A DNA stretch of 64,000 nucleotides, taken from the NCBI GenBank assembly GCA_025655555.1, contig JAHXIQ010000001.1, positions 922,487 to 986,486 on the forward strand, given 5' to 3'. Shown piece by piece: positions 6,771-15,866 of the stretch. This stretch comes from Candidatus Thiodiazotropha sp. (ex Myrtea sp. 'scaly one' KF741663). GTDB taxonomy: Bacteria; Pseudomonadota; Gammaproteobacteria; Chromatiales; Chromatiaceae. Both the position numbers and the translations under genes were made by a program. Each line of letters starts with the position of its first letter. Positions within the stretch are counted from its first letter, which is position 1. A model generated the notes under the pieces. It saw only the letters and a list, made by a program, of their open reading frames with translations, ran no database searches and had not been told where the DNA came from.

Positions 6771-8426
6771 TCAAGGCTGCTTCAGCACCCAAGTACAGGT
6801 TGCTTTGTCGGTATGCAGATAGCGGCTCTTGTGTTCGTTACAGAGATAGTTGTCTGACTTCACCACACTCCTGATGTGGATCGCATCACCATAGCGGATC
6901 TTGCTATCGCACTTCTTCTTTTTAACGATACAGCTTTTGAGAATCACCCAGTCCTGTTTCGCGCTGCGTTGGGGTTCATCGTAAAAAATACGCGATTTCG
7001 ATGTCCAGGCACCGGGTTCGAACATTCTATTCAGTTTTCTGCCTTGCGCCTTCTTTTCCAGCGTGGCAAAACGGATCTGGCTACCGTGCTTCAGGTCATC
7101 CCCGTTACCGCGAAACTGCATGGTAATCGCTCGTTGTTGCAGCGTGGGATAGGGTCTCTTGGTGAATGAATCACCCGGTCTCATCCATTCTGCAATGGAG
7201 ACATAGCGTCCGTCACCGGCATACTTCAGATGAAACTTGCCATTCTTTTTGACCACGGGTGTCGAGGCCAGATGGCAATCCCGCTCGGAGTAGTTAGTGG
7301 TCTCGGCGACAGCTGCCGGTTTACCTCTGGCAAGGGTATTCAAACGGTAGCTGATGGGGACAGCGGTACTCAGCGGCGCATCCTTTTCATCGAAGTAATC
7401 ACTCAGTTTGGCCGAGTTGATGAGCTTGGCTGCGTTCTGCCAGGGACCACCATAGGGCACCACCCTGACTTGCGAGCTGTTGAGAATCTTTTCGTAATGC
7501 GCCTTGGTATTCACGTCGATATCCGCACCGCCCCGATAAGCATAGTCGAGTGCCGCCTTCATATCGGCATGGGTCGCCTTTGAAGTAAAAGTGAAATAGA
7601 GCAGTCGTCCGTAGGTCACGCTCTCTACATAAAGCGGCGGGTTCTCAGCACCCATTCGGCCCAATTGTTCCTGGTCGGTAATCTGCGACATGGTCAGGTC
7701 ATCGAAAAAGGCACTGGGCGTGGTCGGCGGGGGTACTGACACGGTGAACATCTGCTGTGCGAAGAAGGCGGCGATGGTCCGGGTTTCGGCACGCTGTTGC
7801 CATTCGAGCGCAGCTTTCGCCTTCTGGCTGGCAAAGCTGGCGGAGAGCCCCAGGTCGAGGCTGAACTGCTCCACGGAGTAGGCCTCTCTGGCATTGTAGA
7901 TGGCCTTGGCGCCGATATGCTTATCTTCCGAGATTGCACGATTCCTCAGGGTCTCAATAGCCTTGGCCATGCTGGCAGCAGAGGGCGACTCCACCACCAC
8001 GCTGGGATCCGAGATTGGCAGGTCGCTGGTCAGGGTGAGGCTGGCGCGGGGCTGCAGCGGTAACTGTTCGATCTGGTACTTGATATAAGGACCGCCCTGC
8101 CAGAGTGCCCCAGGCCAAAGTGCGGCGGAATTGGCATCGAACAGTACTACCTCTTTCGGTGTCTTGGTCAGATCATAGTCCTGTACATCACAAATATATT
8201 TCCCCTCGCTCTCCTGGCGACTGCCTCCAATCTTCTTGGTTTCATCATTCTCTTTACGGGTCAGATCCGACCAGGATTTATAGGCGAGCAGATGCTCATC
8301 AATCGTACTCAGAGTCAACCCGGATGACAGGCTCGAGCCCTTATCTGCAGCAAGGACCATTTGAGCCGAACCAATAATGAGAGAAGAGAGGATTGCTGTG
8401 AATACAGCAGGAAGAATCCTTTTCAT
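6771..8426 (-). CDS. Secreted cholesterol-dependent cytolysin-like pore-forming toxin
   Basis: The 551-residue product has a Sec signal peptide (about 1-26) and then the core of thiol-activated (cholesterol-dependent) cytolysins in order: LWPGAL (103-108), the block AFFAQQMFTVSVPPPTTPSA (about 220-239) matching the family's YKQIFYTVSA...P region, FDD (241-243), PPLYVESVTYGR (263-274; family APPL.VSNVAYGR), the conserved Gly pair (YGG, 325-327) and PISYRLN (357-363; family YPISYTS). These cover domains 1-3, which form the giant beta-barrel pore in target membranes. The domain-4 undecapeptide (ECTGLAWEWWR) is absent. Residues 385-551 carry other sequence with repeated W/G-rich strands and four late Cys, reminiscent of a beta-trefoil; that fold is a guess. 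A lipoprotein gene lies 174 bases upstream on the same strand. Confidence 0.87.
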   Translation of the reverse strand: MKRILPAVFTAILSSLIIGSAQMVLAADKGSSLSSGLTLSTIDEHLLAYKSWSDLTRKENDETKKIGGSRQESEGKYICDVQDYDLTKTPKEVVLFDANSAALWPGALWQGGPYIKYQIEQLPLQPRASLTLTSDLPISDPSVVVESPSAASMAKAIETLRNRAISEDKHIGAKAIYNAREAYSVEQFSLDLGLSASFASQKAKAALEWQQRAETRTIAAFFAQQMFTVSVPPPTTPSAFFDDLTMSQITDQEQLGRMGAENPPLYVESVTYGRLLYFTFTSKATHADMKAALDYAYRGGADIDVNTKAHYEKILNSSQVRVVPYGGPWQNAAKLINSAKLSDYFDEKDAPLSTAVPISYRLNTLARGKPAAVAETTNYSERDCHLASTPVVKKNGKFHLKYAGDGRYVSIAEWMRPGDSFTKRPYPTLQQRAITMQFRGNGDDLKHGSQIRFATLEKKAQGRKLNRMFEPGAWTSKSRIFYDEPQRSAKQDWVILKSCIVKKKKCDSKIRYGDAIHIRSVVKSDNYLCNEHKSRYLHTDKATCTWVLKQP

Positions 8427-8600
8427 GGGGACACCTTTTTTGTTGGAGTTCCCCGAGAAGAATAGTTCTTACCGCACAAACTGCGAGAGACTATACCCGC
8501 GCAGTGTTATGGGTAATCATCGAATATCTGTTAAAAAAATCCTTACCCAATCGATGAATCCTCATGTGAAGAATTTTTGGGATCAGGCGTGATGCCACTT

Positions 8601-9536
8601 TCAGTTTTTCGTTAACACATCCGTACAGGTACCGGAACAGAACCCGACTATATCTTTATAGGTCGAGGTCTTTGATGCAGACATTGCACTCTCAAGTAAG
8701 AAGGTGCCGCTCTCGTTATAACTACCGGCCTCACCACCCGTATAACTGAAGCGATTCCCACACACAGTCCCTTCATACATGGCACCACTATCATCGATAT
8801 AACTGGCATGAGACATATCTGTCGGGCTCTGTGTGATGGTGAGAGAAACGTTCCCGCTTTCCGGACAGACACCAGAACAAAAATAGGTTCCCTGCCACGA
8901 ACCCGATATATCTTCAGGCGGTGTCGTGCATGCGTCCAGGTCAAACGAAACGCTATCGAGATCCACGGTGGCATCGATGACTGGCGTCACGATCATACAA
9001 ATCACCAGTGAACCAGAGTTGATGATATCGATCGTTGGCTGACTGGCGGATAACGATGCCGGCTGAACATCACCGACCTGTGAATCCGTGTCATCAGTAA
9101 AGATACTAAACGGACCGTACAGCTCACCCGTTGAACAAACGGTATCTATATCCTCCTCTCTGGCGATACGGATATGCATCGTGGCACTGGGAGTAGTCAA
9201 GAGCTTTGCTGCTGTATTTGATACTGGTGCTGCTTTGGGTACCGCGGGTGTGACAGTGATCCAGGGGATATGTGCCGAAAGATCGACGCTCAATGCCTCA
9301 TAGGGACCACCGAAATTCCCCACTGTGAAATTGAGTGTCTTGATAATCTGCTTCTGCACTCCGGTGTCCAGCACAATATTTTTTCCCGCCGCACCGGTGC
9401 CCACGGTCACCACACCGGTGCTGCTGATGCCTGTTGAACCGCCGCCACCACCGCCACAGCCTATTGGTGTGATCACCACCACGAGCAACAGAATGCTGAT
9501 AATGAGCCCATAACGCGTAATACGACGGTACGACAT
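8601..9536 (-). CDS. Outer-membrane-type lipoprotein of unknown function
   Basis: The 311-residue protein has a lipoprotein signal ending ITPIGC, with the presumed acylated Cys followed by six glycines as a flexible tether. The N-terminal half is Thr/Ser/Val-rich and probably beta-structured. The C-terminal third (ISGSWQGTYFCSGVCPESG onward) has paired cysteines and alternating strands like a small lipocalin-type or bacterial adhesin-type domain, but I assign no family. The ATG has AGGAG eight bases upstream. It lies directly upstream of the cytolysin gene on the same strand, so cotranscription and a shared extracellular job are possible but unproven. Confidence 0.7.
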   Translation of the reverse strand: MSYRRITRYGLIISILLLVVVITPIGCGGGGGGSTGISSTGVVTVGTGAAGKNIVLDTGVQKQIIKTLNFTVGNFGGPYEALSVDLSAHIPWITVTPAVPKAAPVSNTAAKLLTTPSATMHIRIAREEDIDTVCSTGELYGPFSIFTDDTDSQVGDVQPASLSASQPTIDIINSGSLVICMIVTPVIDATVDLDSVSFDLDACTTPPEDISGSWQGTYFCSGVCPESGNVSLTITQSPTDMSHASYIDDSGAMYEGTVCGNRFSYTGGEAGSYNESGTFLLESAMSASKTSTYKDIVGFCSGTCTDVLTKN

Positions 9537-9673
9537 GATGACTCTCCTCAGACTTCATTTTTATTGTCCGCCTACTTAAATCAATAGCACAGACCCGAGG
9601 AGTTTCAATCAATTAGTAGGGAAACGGAGGATATTGAGCGGGTACATGGGAGGCAAAAAATATCGCTAGCCAA

Positions 9674-10285
9674 CTATGATGACTTCCCGTTTTTATGACT
9701 GTCCGATCGATTCCTGAGTTTGCCCATCAAATGACAATAGGTTGGGATATCGTTTCTAAAAGATTGAAGCCTAAACGTAATCAAAGTACTTTCAATAGCA
9801 GAGAGAATCACGCAGATAATTGCCAATTGGAACATCCAATGAATGCCTAAACCGAGCATCACCAGTAACGAAACAGCCATCAGGATTGCAGTTATTTTTG
9901 CCGCCCAGGTGTGATAACTCGCTAATTGCCTGAACTTCACAAACGCCAGGAGATGCGCGATCAGGTAGGCTGCCAAGCCCGCCAGGATAAAACCTCCCTC
10001 CTCAGCTATCACCTCCGGCCAGAGCAGATAGATACCTACCGGCAGCGTCACATAGACAACGAAATCACCCAGGCTGTCCAGTTTCGAACCGAAGCCGCTG
10101 ACCTGATGGGTCAGGCGGGCAATCAGACCATCGAGCCAGTCACTGATCCAGGCCAGCGACAGCAAAGTGAGGAAAATTGTCTTCTCACCCTGCAAAGCGG
10201 ACAAAAGCATCAGGGGTGCCAGCAGAATACGCAACAGGCTAAGCAGATTGGGAAACGAAATGAACTGCTTAACGTGCCAAATCAT
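9674..10285 (-). CDS. CDP-alcohol phosphatidyltransferase family protein
   Basis: This 203-residue integral membrane enzyme transfers a phosphatidyl group from CDP-diacylglycerol to an alcohol acceptor. The catalytic signature D-x2-D-G-x2-A-R-x8-G-x3-D-x3-D is intact in the stretch DWLDGLIARL...GSKLDSLGD (about residues 47-73), and four or five hydrophobic helices surround it. It is closest in style to PgsA-like phosphatidylglycerophosphate synthases, but the acceptor cannot be told from sequence. Its ATG overlaps the dctM stop codon by four bases (ATGA), so it is translated with the TRAP genes, an unusual partner. Confidence 0.88.
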   Translation of the reverse strand: MIWHVKQFISFPNLLSLLRILLAPLMLLSALQGEKTIFLTLLSLAWISDWLDGLIARLTHQVSGFGSKLDSLGDFVVYVTLPVGIYLLWPEVIAEEGGFILAGLAAYLIAHLLAFVKFRQLASYHTWAAKITAILMAVSLLVMLGLGIHWMFQLAIICVILSAIESTLITFRLQSFRNDIPTYCHLMGKLRNRSDSHKNGKSS

Positions 10286-11664
10286 CCGTAGACAAGACCA
10301 GGCAACCAGGTCGCTAACTGCGGCCAGTAGGCGAGCAGTGCCAACATCACCAGTTGAATAACAATGAAAGGCGCAACACCCCGGTAGATGGCACCGGTAG
10401 TCACCTCTCTGGGTGCCACACCACGCAGGTAGAAGAGGGCAAAACCGAAGGGGGGTGTGAGAAACGATGTCTGCAGGTTGATGGCGATCATCACCCCGAG
10501 CCAGACCGGATCGAGTCCCATGGAGAGCAGCACAGGCCCCACGATAGGCACCACCACAAAGGTGATCTCGATAAAGTCGAGAATGAAACCGAGCAGGAAC
10601 ATCACCAGCATGACCACGATCATCGCACCCACCACGCCGCCGGGCAGGTCGGTCAACAGATCGGTCACCACTTCATCACCACCGAATCCCCTGAATACCA
10701 GCGAGAAGAGAGAAGCGCCGATAAAGATCATGAAGACCATGCTGGTGACCTTGGTGGTACCGGTCACCACAGCCTTCAAAGTCCTTAGGTTTAGTTGTCT
10801 CTGAGCCAGTGCCAGCAGCATGGCGCCGATGGCACCGACCGATGCCGCCTCGGTGGGTGTGGCCAGACCACCGAGAATGGAACCGAGTACGGCCACGATC
10901 AGCAACAGAGGCGGCACCAGCACCTTGAGTACACGGACCAACAATACGCGCCAATCCTGTTCCCGCTCTTCCAGGGGCATGGCAGGCACCGACGCCGGCC
11001 TGACAAATGCCACACCGACCTGATAGAGAAGATAGAGCAACACCAACAACAAACCGGGAAGGAGCGCCCCGACAAACAGGTCCCCCACCGAAACCGTATC
11101 AGGAGAGAAGATGCCCATGTCGAGCTGGGCCTGCTGATAAGCGGCGGAGAGCACATCACCCAACAGCACCAGAATAATCGAGGGCGGGATAATCTGCCCC
11201 AAGGTACCAGAGGCGCAAATGACGCCGGTGGAAAAACCGGGATCGTAATTACGCTTGAGCATGGTGGGCAGCGACAGCAGCCCCATGGTGACCACCGTGG
11301 CGCCGACAATGCCGGTACTCGCCGCCAGCAGCATCCCCACCAGAGTCACTGAAATACCCAATCCCCCACGCAGCGGACCGAACAGGCTTGCCATGGTGTC
11401 GAGCAGGTTCTCTGCCACTCGGGAGCGCTCCAGCATCACCCCCATGAAGACGAACAGGGGCACGGCAATCAGCGTCTCATTGGTCATGATGCCGTAGAGC
11501 CGGTTGGGCAGCGCCTGCAGAAAGGCGTCGTCGAAGTAGCCGGTCATGCCGCCGATCCAGGCGAAGGCCAGGGCGGTGCCACCAAGGGAGAATGCCACCG
11601 GATAGCCCAGCAAGAGCACCAGACAGACAACCAAAAACAGCAGCAGGGGGATAAATTCTACCAT
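10282..11664 (-). CDS. dctM: TRAP transporter large permease (DctM)
   Basis: DctM is the 12-helix membrane subunit of tripartite ATP-independent periplasmic transporters, which import organic acids and similar solutes using an ion gradient. The 460-residue protein is hydrophobic throughout and has family landmarks such as the early FVFMGVMLERS segment, the GLLSLPTMLKRNYDP stretch, IIPPSIILVLLGD and the late QTSFLTPPFGFALFYLRG. Its start overlaps the dctQ stop codon. No substrate-binding dctP gene is present within the window, so the ligand is unknown. Confidence 0.95.
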   Translation of the reverse strand: MVEFIPLLLFLVVCLVLLLGYPVAFSLGGTALAFAWIGGMTGYFDDAFLQALPNRLYGIMTNETLIAVPLFVFMGVMLERSRVAENLLDTMASLFGPLRGGLGISVTLVGMLLAASTGIVGATVVTMGLLSLPTMLKRNYDPGFSTGVICASGTLGQIIPPSIILVLLGDVLSAAYQQAQLDMGIFSPDTVSVGDLFVGALLPGLLLVLLYLLYQVGVAFVRPASVPAMPLEEREQDWRVLLVRVLKVLVPPLLLIVAVLGSILGGLATPTEAASVGAIGAMLLALAQRQLNLRTLKAVVTGTTKVTSMVFMIFIGASLFSLVFRGFGGDEVVTDLLTDLPGGVVGAMIVVMLVMFLLGFILDFIEITFVVVPIVGPVLLSMGLDPVWLGVMIAINLQTSFLTPPFGFALFYLRGVAPREVTTGAIYRGVAPFIVIQLVMLALLAYWPQLATWLPGLVYG

Positions 11665-12212
11665 CAGGTCTCCGCCCCCTGCGTCTCACCGTCGGACAAC
11701 CCCATAAGCTGCAGCAGGCAGCGGATGGCGATTGCCAGACCCTGTAGCACCAATAATCCTGCCATCATCAGGATCAGGCTCTTGAGTAGAAAAACCCCTT
11801 CCAGCCCTCCCGCCTCCCTGGACCCTTCATGCAACGACCAGGACTGAGCCACATAGTCCCAACTGATGACGAAGATAAAGAGGCAGACCGGTAGCAATAA
11901 AAGCAGGCTACCCAGCAGATCGACCCAGGCCTGTGCCCGGGGTGAAAAGCCCCGATAGAAGATATCGACCCGTACATGGCCCTCGTGCTTGAGGGTATAG
12001 GCGGCGCCGACGAGAAACAGGGCGGCATGCATGAAGGTGACCGATTCCTGCAACCAGATCCACCCCAGATCGAAGACATATCTGAGTATCACGACCGAGA
12101 CACTGACCAGCACCATCAGCAGGCTGAGCCAGGAGACTGTACGGCCCAGCCATTCGTTGATCGCCTCGAAAAAACCGGCCAGGCGTTCAAGCAGTAACGC
12201 CAACCCCCTCAT
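11664..12212 (-). CDS. dctQ: TRAP transporter small permease (DctQ)
   Basis: The 182-residue protein has the four membrane helices of the DctQ subunit, which pairs with DctM at the inner membrane and helps dock the periplasmic binding protein. Typical features are the conserved W-L-E/Q region (WIWLQESVTFMHAALFLVGAAYTLKHEGHVRVD), where TRAP small subunits carry the hallmark GHVRVD, and the second pair of helices near residues 95-175. It ends in a one-base overlap with dctM and starts 16 bases after the DUF2782 gene. Confidence 0.94.
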   Translation of the reverse strand: MRGLALLLERLAGFFEAINEWLGRTVSWLSLLMVLVSVSVVILRYVFDLGWIWLQESVTFMHAALFLVGAAYTLKHEGHVRVDIFYRGFSPRAQAWVDLLGSLLLLLPVCLFIFVISWDYVAQSWSLHEGSREAGGLEGVFLLKSLILMMAGLLVLQGLAIAIRCLLQLMGLSDGETQGAET

Positions 12213-12228
12213 GCTGACAGCAGATCCA

Positions 12229-12570
12229 TCACCAACGCATCAATATCCATTGCGGAACGGAGATACTGGTCGGATCGTTGGAGCGGGCATCGAACTCCCC
12301 GTCACCATCACGATCGACCATATAGTAAGCAGGTCCATTCACGGGCTGTACCTTCACCATATAGAGTTGCCCGTTGACCCGGTACTCGTAGATGGTGCCC
12401 TCCTCCTGCTTGATAATCTTGACCTCGGGCTCGATCACCTCGCCGTCCACAATCACATCGGGCAACGGCAGCTCGGGGGGCTCAGGCACTGCTTCCGGCT
12501 CAGCTGAGGCAATGCCCATTCCGAACAGCAGTCCCACCAGGGGAATAATCACAGGTTTACCAATCAACAT
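12229..12570 (-). CDS. DUF2782 exported protein
   Basis: This 113-residue protein has a signal peptide (cleavage near GIASA-EP), a Pro/Glu-rich linker, and the C-terminal DUF2782 core (VKIIKQEEGTIYEYRVNGQ... VDRDGDGEFD ... VPQWILMRW). DUF2782 proteins are small, periplasmic and nearly confined to gammaproteobacteria; their role is unknown, although they are often found near genes for DNA polymerase I or thrB. Here it sits between the LOG gene and dctQ, 33 and 16 bases away, in one probable transcript. Confidence 0.85.
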   Translation of the reverse strand: MLIGKPVIIPLVGLLFGMGIASAEPEAVPEPPELPLPDVIVDGEVIEPEVKIIKQEEGTIYEYRVNGQLYMVKVQPVNGPAYYMVDRDGDGEFDARSNDPTSISVPQWILMRW

Positions 12571-12603
12571 CTCTCTTGGACTCCAGGGAACAGGCGAGCA
12601 AAC

Positions 12604-13326
12604 TTATAGTTCAAGCAGGATCTCCTGCTCAGCCGGTGAAGGCTCGAAACGACGGGTCTCGTAGTGGGCAAAGATGGCATCCACCACCTCCTGAGGCTGA
12701 TTACAGACCTGCACCAGATCGAGATCCTCAACATCGATGGTACCCGCCGGACATAGGCTATTCCGGAACCACTCCAGCAAACCCTGCCAGAAGTCGCTAC
12801 CCACCAGGATAATCGGGATCTCCCGGGTCTTGCCGGTCTGCACCAGGGTCAGAATCTCCGCCAGTTCATCGAGGGTGCCGAAGCCGCCGGGCAGCACCAC
12901 ATAAGCAGAGGCGTGTTTGACGAACATCACCTTGCGGGCAAAGAAGTGGCGGAAGTTGAGAGAGATATCCTGATAAGGATTGCCCGACTGCTCCATGGGC
13001 AACTGAATATTGAGGCCGATGCTAGTCGACTTGCCCTCGAAAGCGCCCTTGTTGGCTGCTTCCATGATACCGGGGCCACCACCGCTGACCACGGAAAAGC
13101 CACTGTCTGAAAGCAACCGTGCGATCTCCTCCGCCAGTGCATAATACGGATGCTCTCGGGGGGTACGGGCGGAGCCGAAAAAGCTTACCGAAGGGCTGAT
13201 CTGTGATAGTTGCTCGAAGCCCTCCACGAACTCCGCCATGATCTGAAAAACACGCCAGGACTCTCGGGTCAAATGCTTGTCTTTACCGGCTCTGGGTTGG
13301 TGACGCCTGTCTCTGGTCAATGCCAT
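12604..13326 (-). CDS. LOG-family nucleotide phosphoribohydrolase (TIGR00730)
   Basis: The 240-residue cytosolic protein belongs to the LOG (LONELY GUY)/TIGR00730 Rossmann family. It has the motif PGGFGTLDE that binds the phosphate and provides the catalytic Glu, the preceding GGGPGIMEAANKGA loop, and the conserved FFARKVMF segment with its Arg. Bacterial members cleave the N-glycosidic bond of AMP or modified AMP (cytokinin riboside monophosphate), supporting nucleotide turnover. It is the first gene of the minus-strand run ending with the phosphatidyltransferase. The ATG has no strong ribosome binding site. Confidence 0.9.
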   Translation of the reverse strand: MALTRDRRHQPRAGKDKHLTRESWRVFQIMAEFVEGFEQLSQISPSVSFFGSARTPREHPYYALAEEIARLLSDSGFSVVSGGGPGIMEAANKGAFEGKSTSIGLNIQLPMEQSGNPYQDISLNFRHFFARKVMFVKHASAYVVLPGGFGTLDELAEILTLVQTGKTREIPIILVGSDFWQGLLEWFRNSLCPAGTIDVEDLDLVQVCNQPQEVVDAIFAHYETRRFEPSPAEQEILLEL

Positions 13327-13640
13327 CGGGTCTCTACTCGTTCTCGTTATTGCGACACCCCTGGTAAGGCGTCCTGATTAACCGGAAGCCAATACAAGGC
13401 GTGTCGCTATATGCAGATGTGAAACCTCATCATAACAAGCTGGTCCGGTTTTCTCATCAGGCACAGATACCCAACCACGTTTTAACCGTATGCTGGGGGC
13501 GGCCCTGCCACACCTTTTGCGCAACCCCTTGATCGAACTGGACCTTCCTGAAAATCACCCTTTTCCATGGTTGAATTACGCTTCACCACTGCGTAACCTT
13601 CCGCCTCTTCAACCCCTCTTTCACAAGACTGACGCCTGCC
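13327..13640. other. Divergent intergenic region between LOG gene and rep
   Basis: About 310 bases without a gene. It should carry promoters in both directions, but I see no clear consensus hexamers, operator or terminator. Confidence 0.6.
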
Positions 13641-15644
13641 ATGTCCGACCTCAACCCCCATCAGCGCAAAGCCGTGCATAACATCGATGGCCCCTTGCTG
13701 GTGCTGGCCGGCGCAGGTAGTGGCAAGACTCGGGTGATCACCGCCAAGATTGGCTATCTGGTCAAACAGTGCGGCATCGACCCACAGCATATCTTCGCCG
13801 TCACTTTTACCAATAAGGCGGCCCGTGAGATGCAGTCCCGCGTATCTGCCGTGCTGGGTCAAAACAAGGGCGATGGTCCCAACATCTCTACCTTCCATAA
13901 CCTGGGATTGAATATCCTGCGGCGGGAGCTGAAACGCTTGGGCTATAAAGCGGGCTTTTCGATCTTCGACCAACAGGACGGGGCTGCCCTGCTGAAGGAT
14001 CTCTTGCGCAAACAGAACAGTGGTGATGAATCGGTCGTCAATACCGCTCAGTGGCAGATCTCCGCATGGAAGAATGACTTGATCACCCCCGAGCAAGCCC
14101 TGGCCGCGGCGGAGAACGATCTACAGACCCATAGCGCACTGCTGTATGCCGCCTATCAAAGAAGCCTCAAGGCCTACAATGCGGTGGATTTCGATGACTT
14201 GATCCTGCTGCCGGTCAACCTGCTGCGTGAACATCCCGATGCCCTGGAGCAGTGGCAGAACCGGGTCCGCTATCTGCTGGTAGACGAATATCAGGACACC
14301 AATCAGGCCCAGTATGAGCTGGTCAAGCTGATTGTCGGCGTGCGTGCCGCCTTTACCGTGGTGGGTGACGATGACCAGTCGATCTACGCCTGGCGCGGCG
14401 CCCGACCGGAAAATCTGGTGCGATTGAAGGATGATTTCCCCCGCCTACAGGTGATTAAACTTGAGCAAAACTACCGCTCCAGCGGGCGCATTCTCAAGGC
14501 CGCCAACCAACTGATCGGCAACAATCCGCATATCTTCGAGAAGCGACTCTGGAGCAAACTTGGCCCCGGCGCGGAATTGCGCGTACTGGCGTGTCGCAAT
14601 GAGGAGCACGAAGCCGAGAAGGTGATCTCGGAGATCATCCATCTCAATTTCACCAACAAGGTCAGCCACGGTGACATGGCCATTCTCTACCGGGGCAATC
14701 ATCAGGCAAGGATCTTTGAAAAGGCCCTGCGCACCCACAGCATCCCCTACTTCCTGAGTGGCGGCACCTCATTTTTCGCCCGCACCGAGGTTAAGGATGT
14801 GATGGCCTATCTGCGACTGCTGGCAAATCCTGACGATGACAGCGCCTTCCTGCGTATCGTCAATACGCCACGACGGGAGATCGGCCCCAACACCCTGGAA
14901 AAACTCGGCACCTATGCCCAGCAACGGGGTATCGGCCTGTTGAGCGCCTGTGAAGAGATGGGCCTTCAAGCGCAACTCAACACGCGTGCTCAAGGTCGCC
15001 TGCAGGCGTTTACACAGCTCATCCAACACTACACTCGCGAGGCTGACAGTGAACCGGCCATGTCGGTAAAACGACTCGTCGATGAGATCCTCTACCTGGA
15101 TTGGTTAAGAGAGAATGCCAGCAGCGATGCCGTGGCTGACCGGCGCATGGAGAATGTCACCGATCTGATCGACTGGCTCAATGCACTGCAAAAGGGTGAA
15201 CTGCAGGAAAAGACCCTGGCGGAAATGGTCAATCACCTGACCCTGATGGATCTGCTCGAACGTCAGAACGAAGAAGCGGAACAAGATCAGGTCCACCTGA
15301 TGACCCTGCACGCGGCCAAAGGGCTTGAGTTCCACCACGTCTTTCTGGTCGGTATGGAGGAGGATCTCCTGCCTCATCGCAGCAGTATCGAAGAGGACAA
15401 TATCGAAGAGGAGCGGCGACTGGCCTACGTTGGCATCACCCGTGCTCAGCGCAGCCTGACACTGACCTATGCGTCCAAGCGCAAAAGATTCGGTGAGATG
15501 TCTCCCTGTGAACCCAGCCGTTTTCTACAGGAACTGCCGGAGGAAGATCTCCGTTGGGAGGGTAGAGGTAGCGAACTGAGTTCTGAAGAGAAACAAGAAC
15601 GTGGGTCGGCTCATCTGGCCAACCTGAAGTCGCTACTCTCGTAG
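13641..15644 (+). CDS. rep: ATP-dependent DNA helicase Rep
   Basis: Rep is a superfamily 1A 3'-to-5' DNA helicase that helps the replisome past obstacles and restarts stalled forks. The 667-residue protein contains all core motifs: the Q-motif region LNPHQRKAV, Walker A GAGSGKTRVITAKI (near residue 25), Walker B VDEYQDTN (near 215), motif III GDDDQSIYAWRGA, motif IV QNYRSS, motif V LMTLHAAKGLEF and motif VI VGITRAQ. Its length matches E. coli Rep (673) rather than the longer UvrD (720), and it lacks the UvrD C-terminal tail. It is monocistronic and convergent with the cytochrome gene. Confidence 0.96.
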   Translation: MSDLNPHQRKAVHNIDGPLLVLAGAGSGKTRVITAKIGYLVKQCGIDPQHIFAVTFTNKAAREMQSRVSAVLGQNKGDGPNISTFHNLGLNILRRELKRLGYKAGFSIFDQQDGAALLKDLLRKQNSGDESVVNTAQWQISAWKNDLITPEQALAAAENDLQTHSALLYAAYQRSLKAYNAVDFDDLILLPVNLLREHPDALEQWQNRVRYLLVDEYQDTNQAQYELVKLIVGVRAAFTVVGDDDQSIYAWRGARPENLVRLKDDFPRLQVIKLEQNYRSSGRILKAANQLIGNNPHIFEKRLWSKLGPGAELRVLACRNEEHEAEKVISEIIHLNFTNKVSHGDMAILYRGNHQARIFEKALRTHSIPYFLSGGTSFFARTEVKDVMAYLRLLANPDDDSAFLRIVNTPRREIGPNTLEKLGTYAQQRGIGLLSACEEMGLQAQLNTRAQGRLQAFTQLIQHYTREADSEPAMSVKRLVDEILYLDWLRENASSDAVADRRMENVTDLIDWLNALQKGELQEKTLAEMVNHLTLMDLLERQNEEAEQDQVHLMTLHAAKGLEFHHVFLVGMEEDLLPHRSSIEEDNIEEERRLAYVGITRAQRSLTLTYASKRKRFGEMSPCEPSRFLQELPEEDLRWEGRGSELSSEEKQERGSAHLANLKSLLS

Positions 15645-15797
15645 CAGGCTACACGGTCCCATATGTTTGCAGGACAGCACAGGAATACTGAAAAACGCAA
15701 ATGTTTGGGGGCCGGATAGATACTGCGTTCTGCACAAACCCAGTAGGGTTCGGCCTTACCGTATCACTGAGAAAGCCAGCCAGGGCGGAAGGAATAA

Positions 15798-15816
15798 GGT
15801 GCGGCAATGCCGCACC
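15798..15816. repeat. REP-like palindrome between rep and the cytochrome gene
   Basis: GGTGCGGCA (15798-15806) and its complement (15808-15816) flank a single central base, followed by CCTAC. Palindromes of this composition are dispersed extragenic repeats in many gammaproteobacteria. It lies between convergent genes and may also help terminate transcription. Confidence 0.65.
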
Positions 15817-15866
15817 CTACAGAATTTCAGCTCATGTGAGATCGCTAGAAATATAGAAATTCTGGT

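Noticed and set aside
13482-14096. 204-codon minus-strand frame
   Set aside because: It lies antisense to the start of rep and has low-complexity composition.
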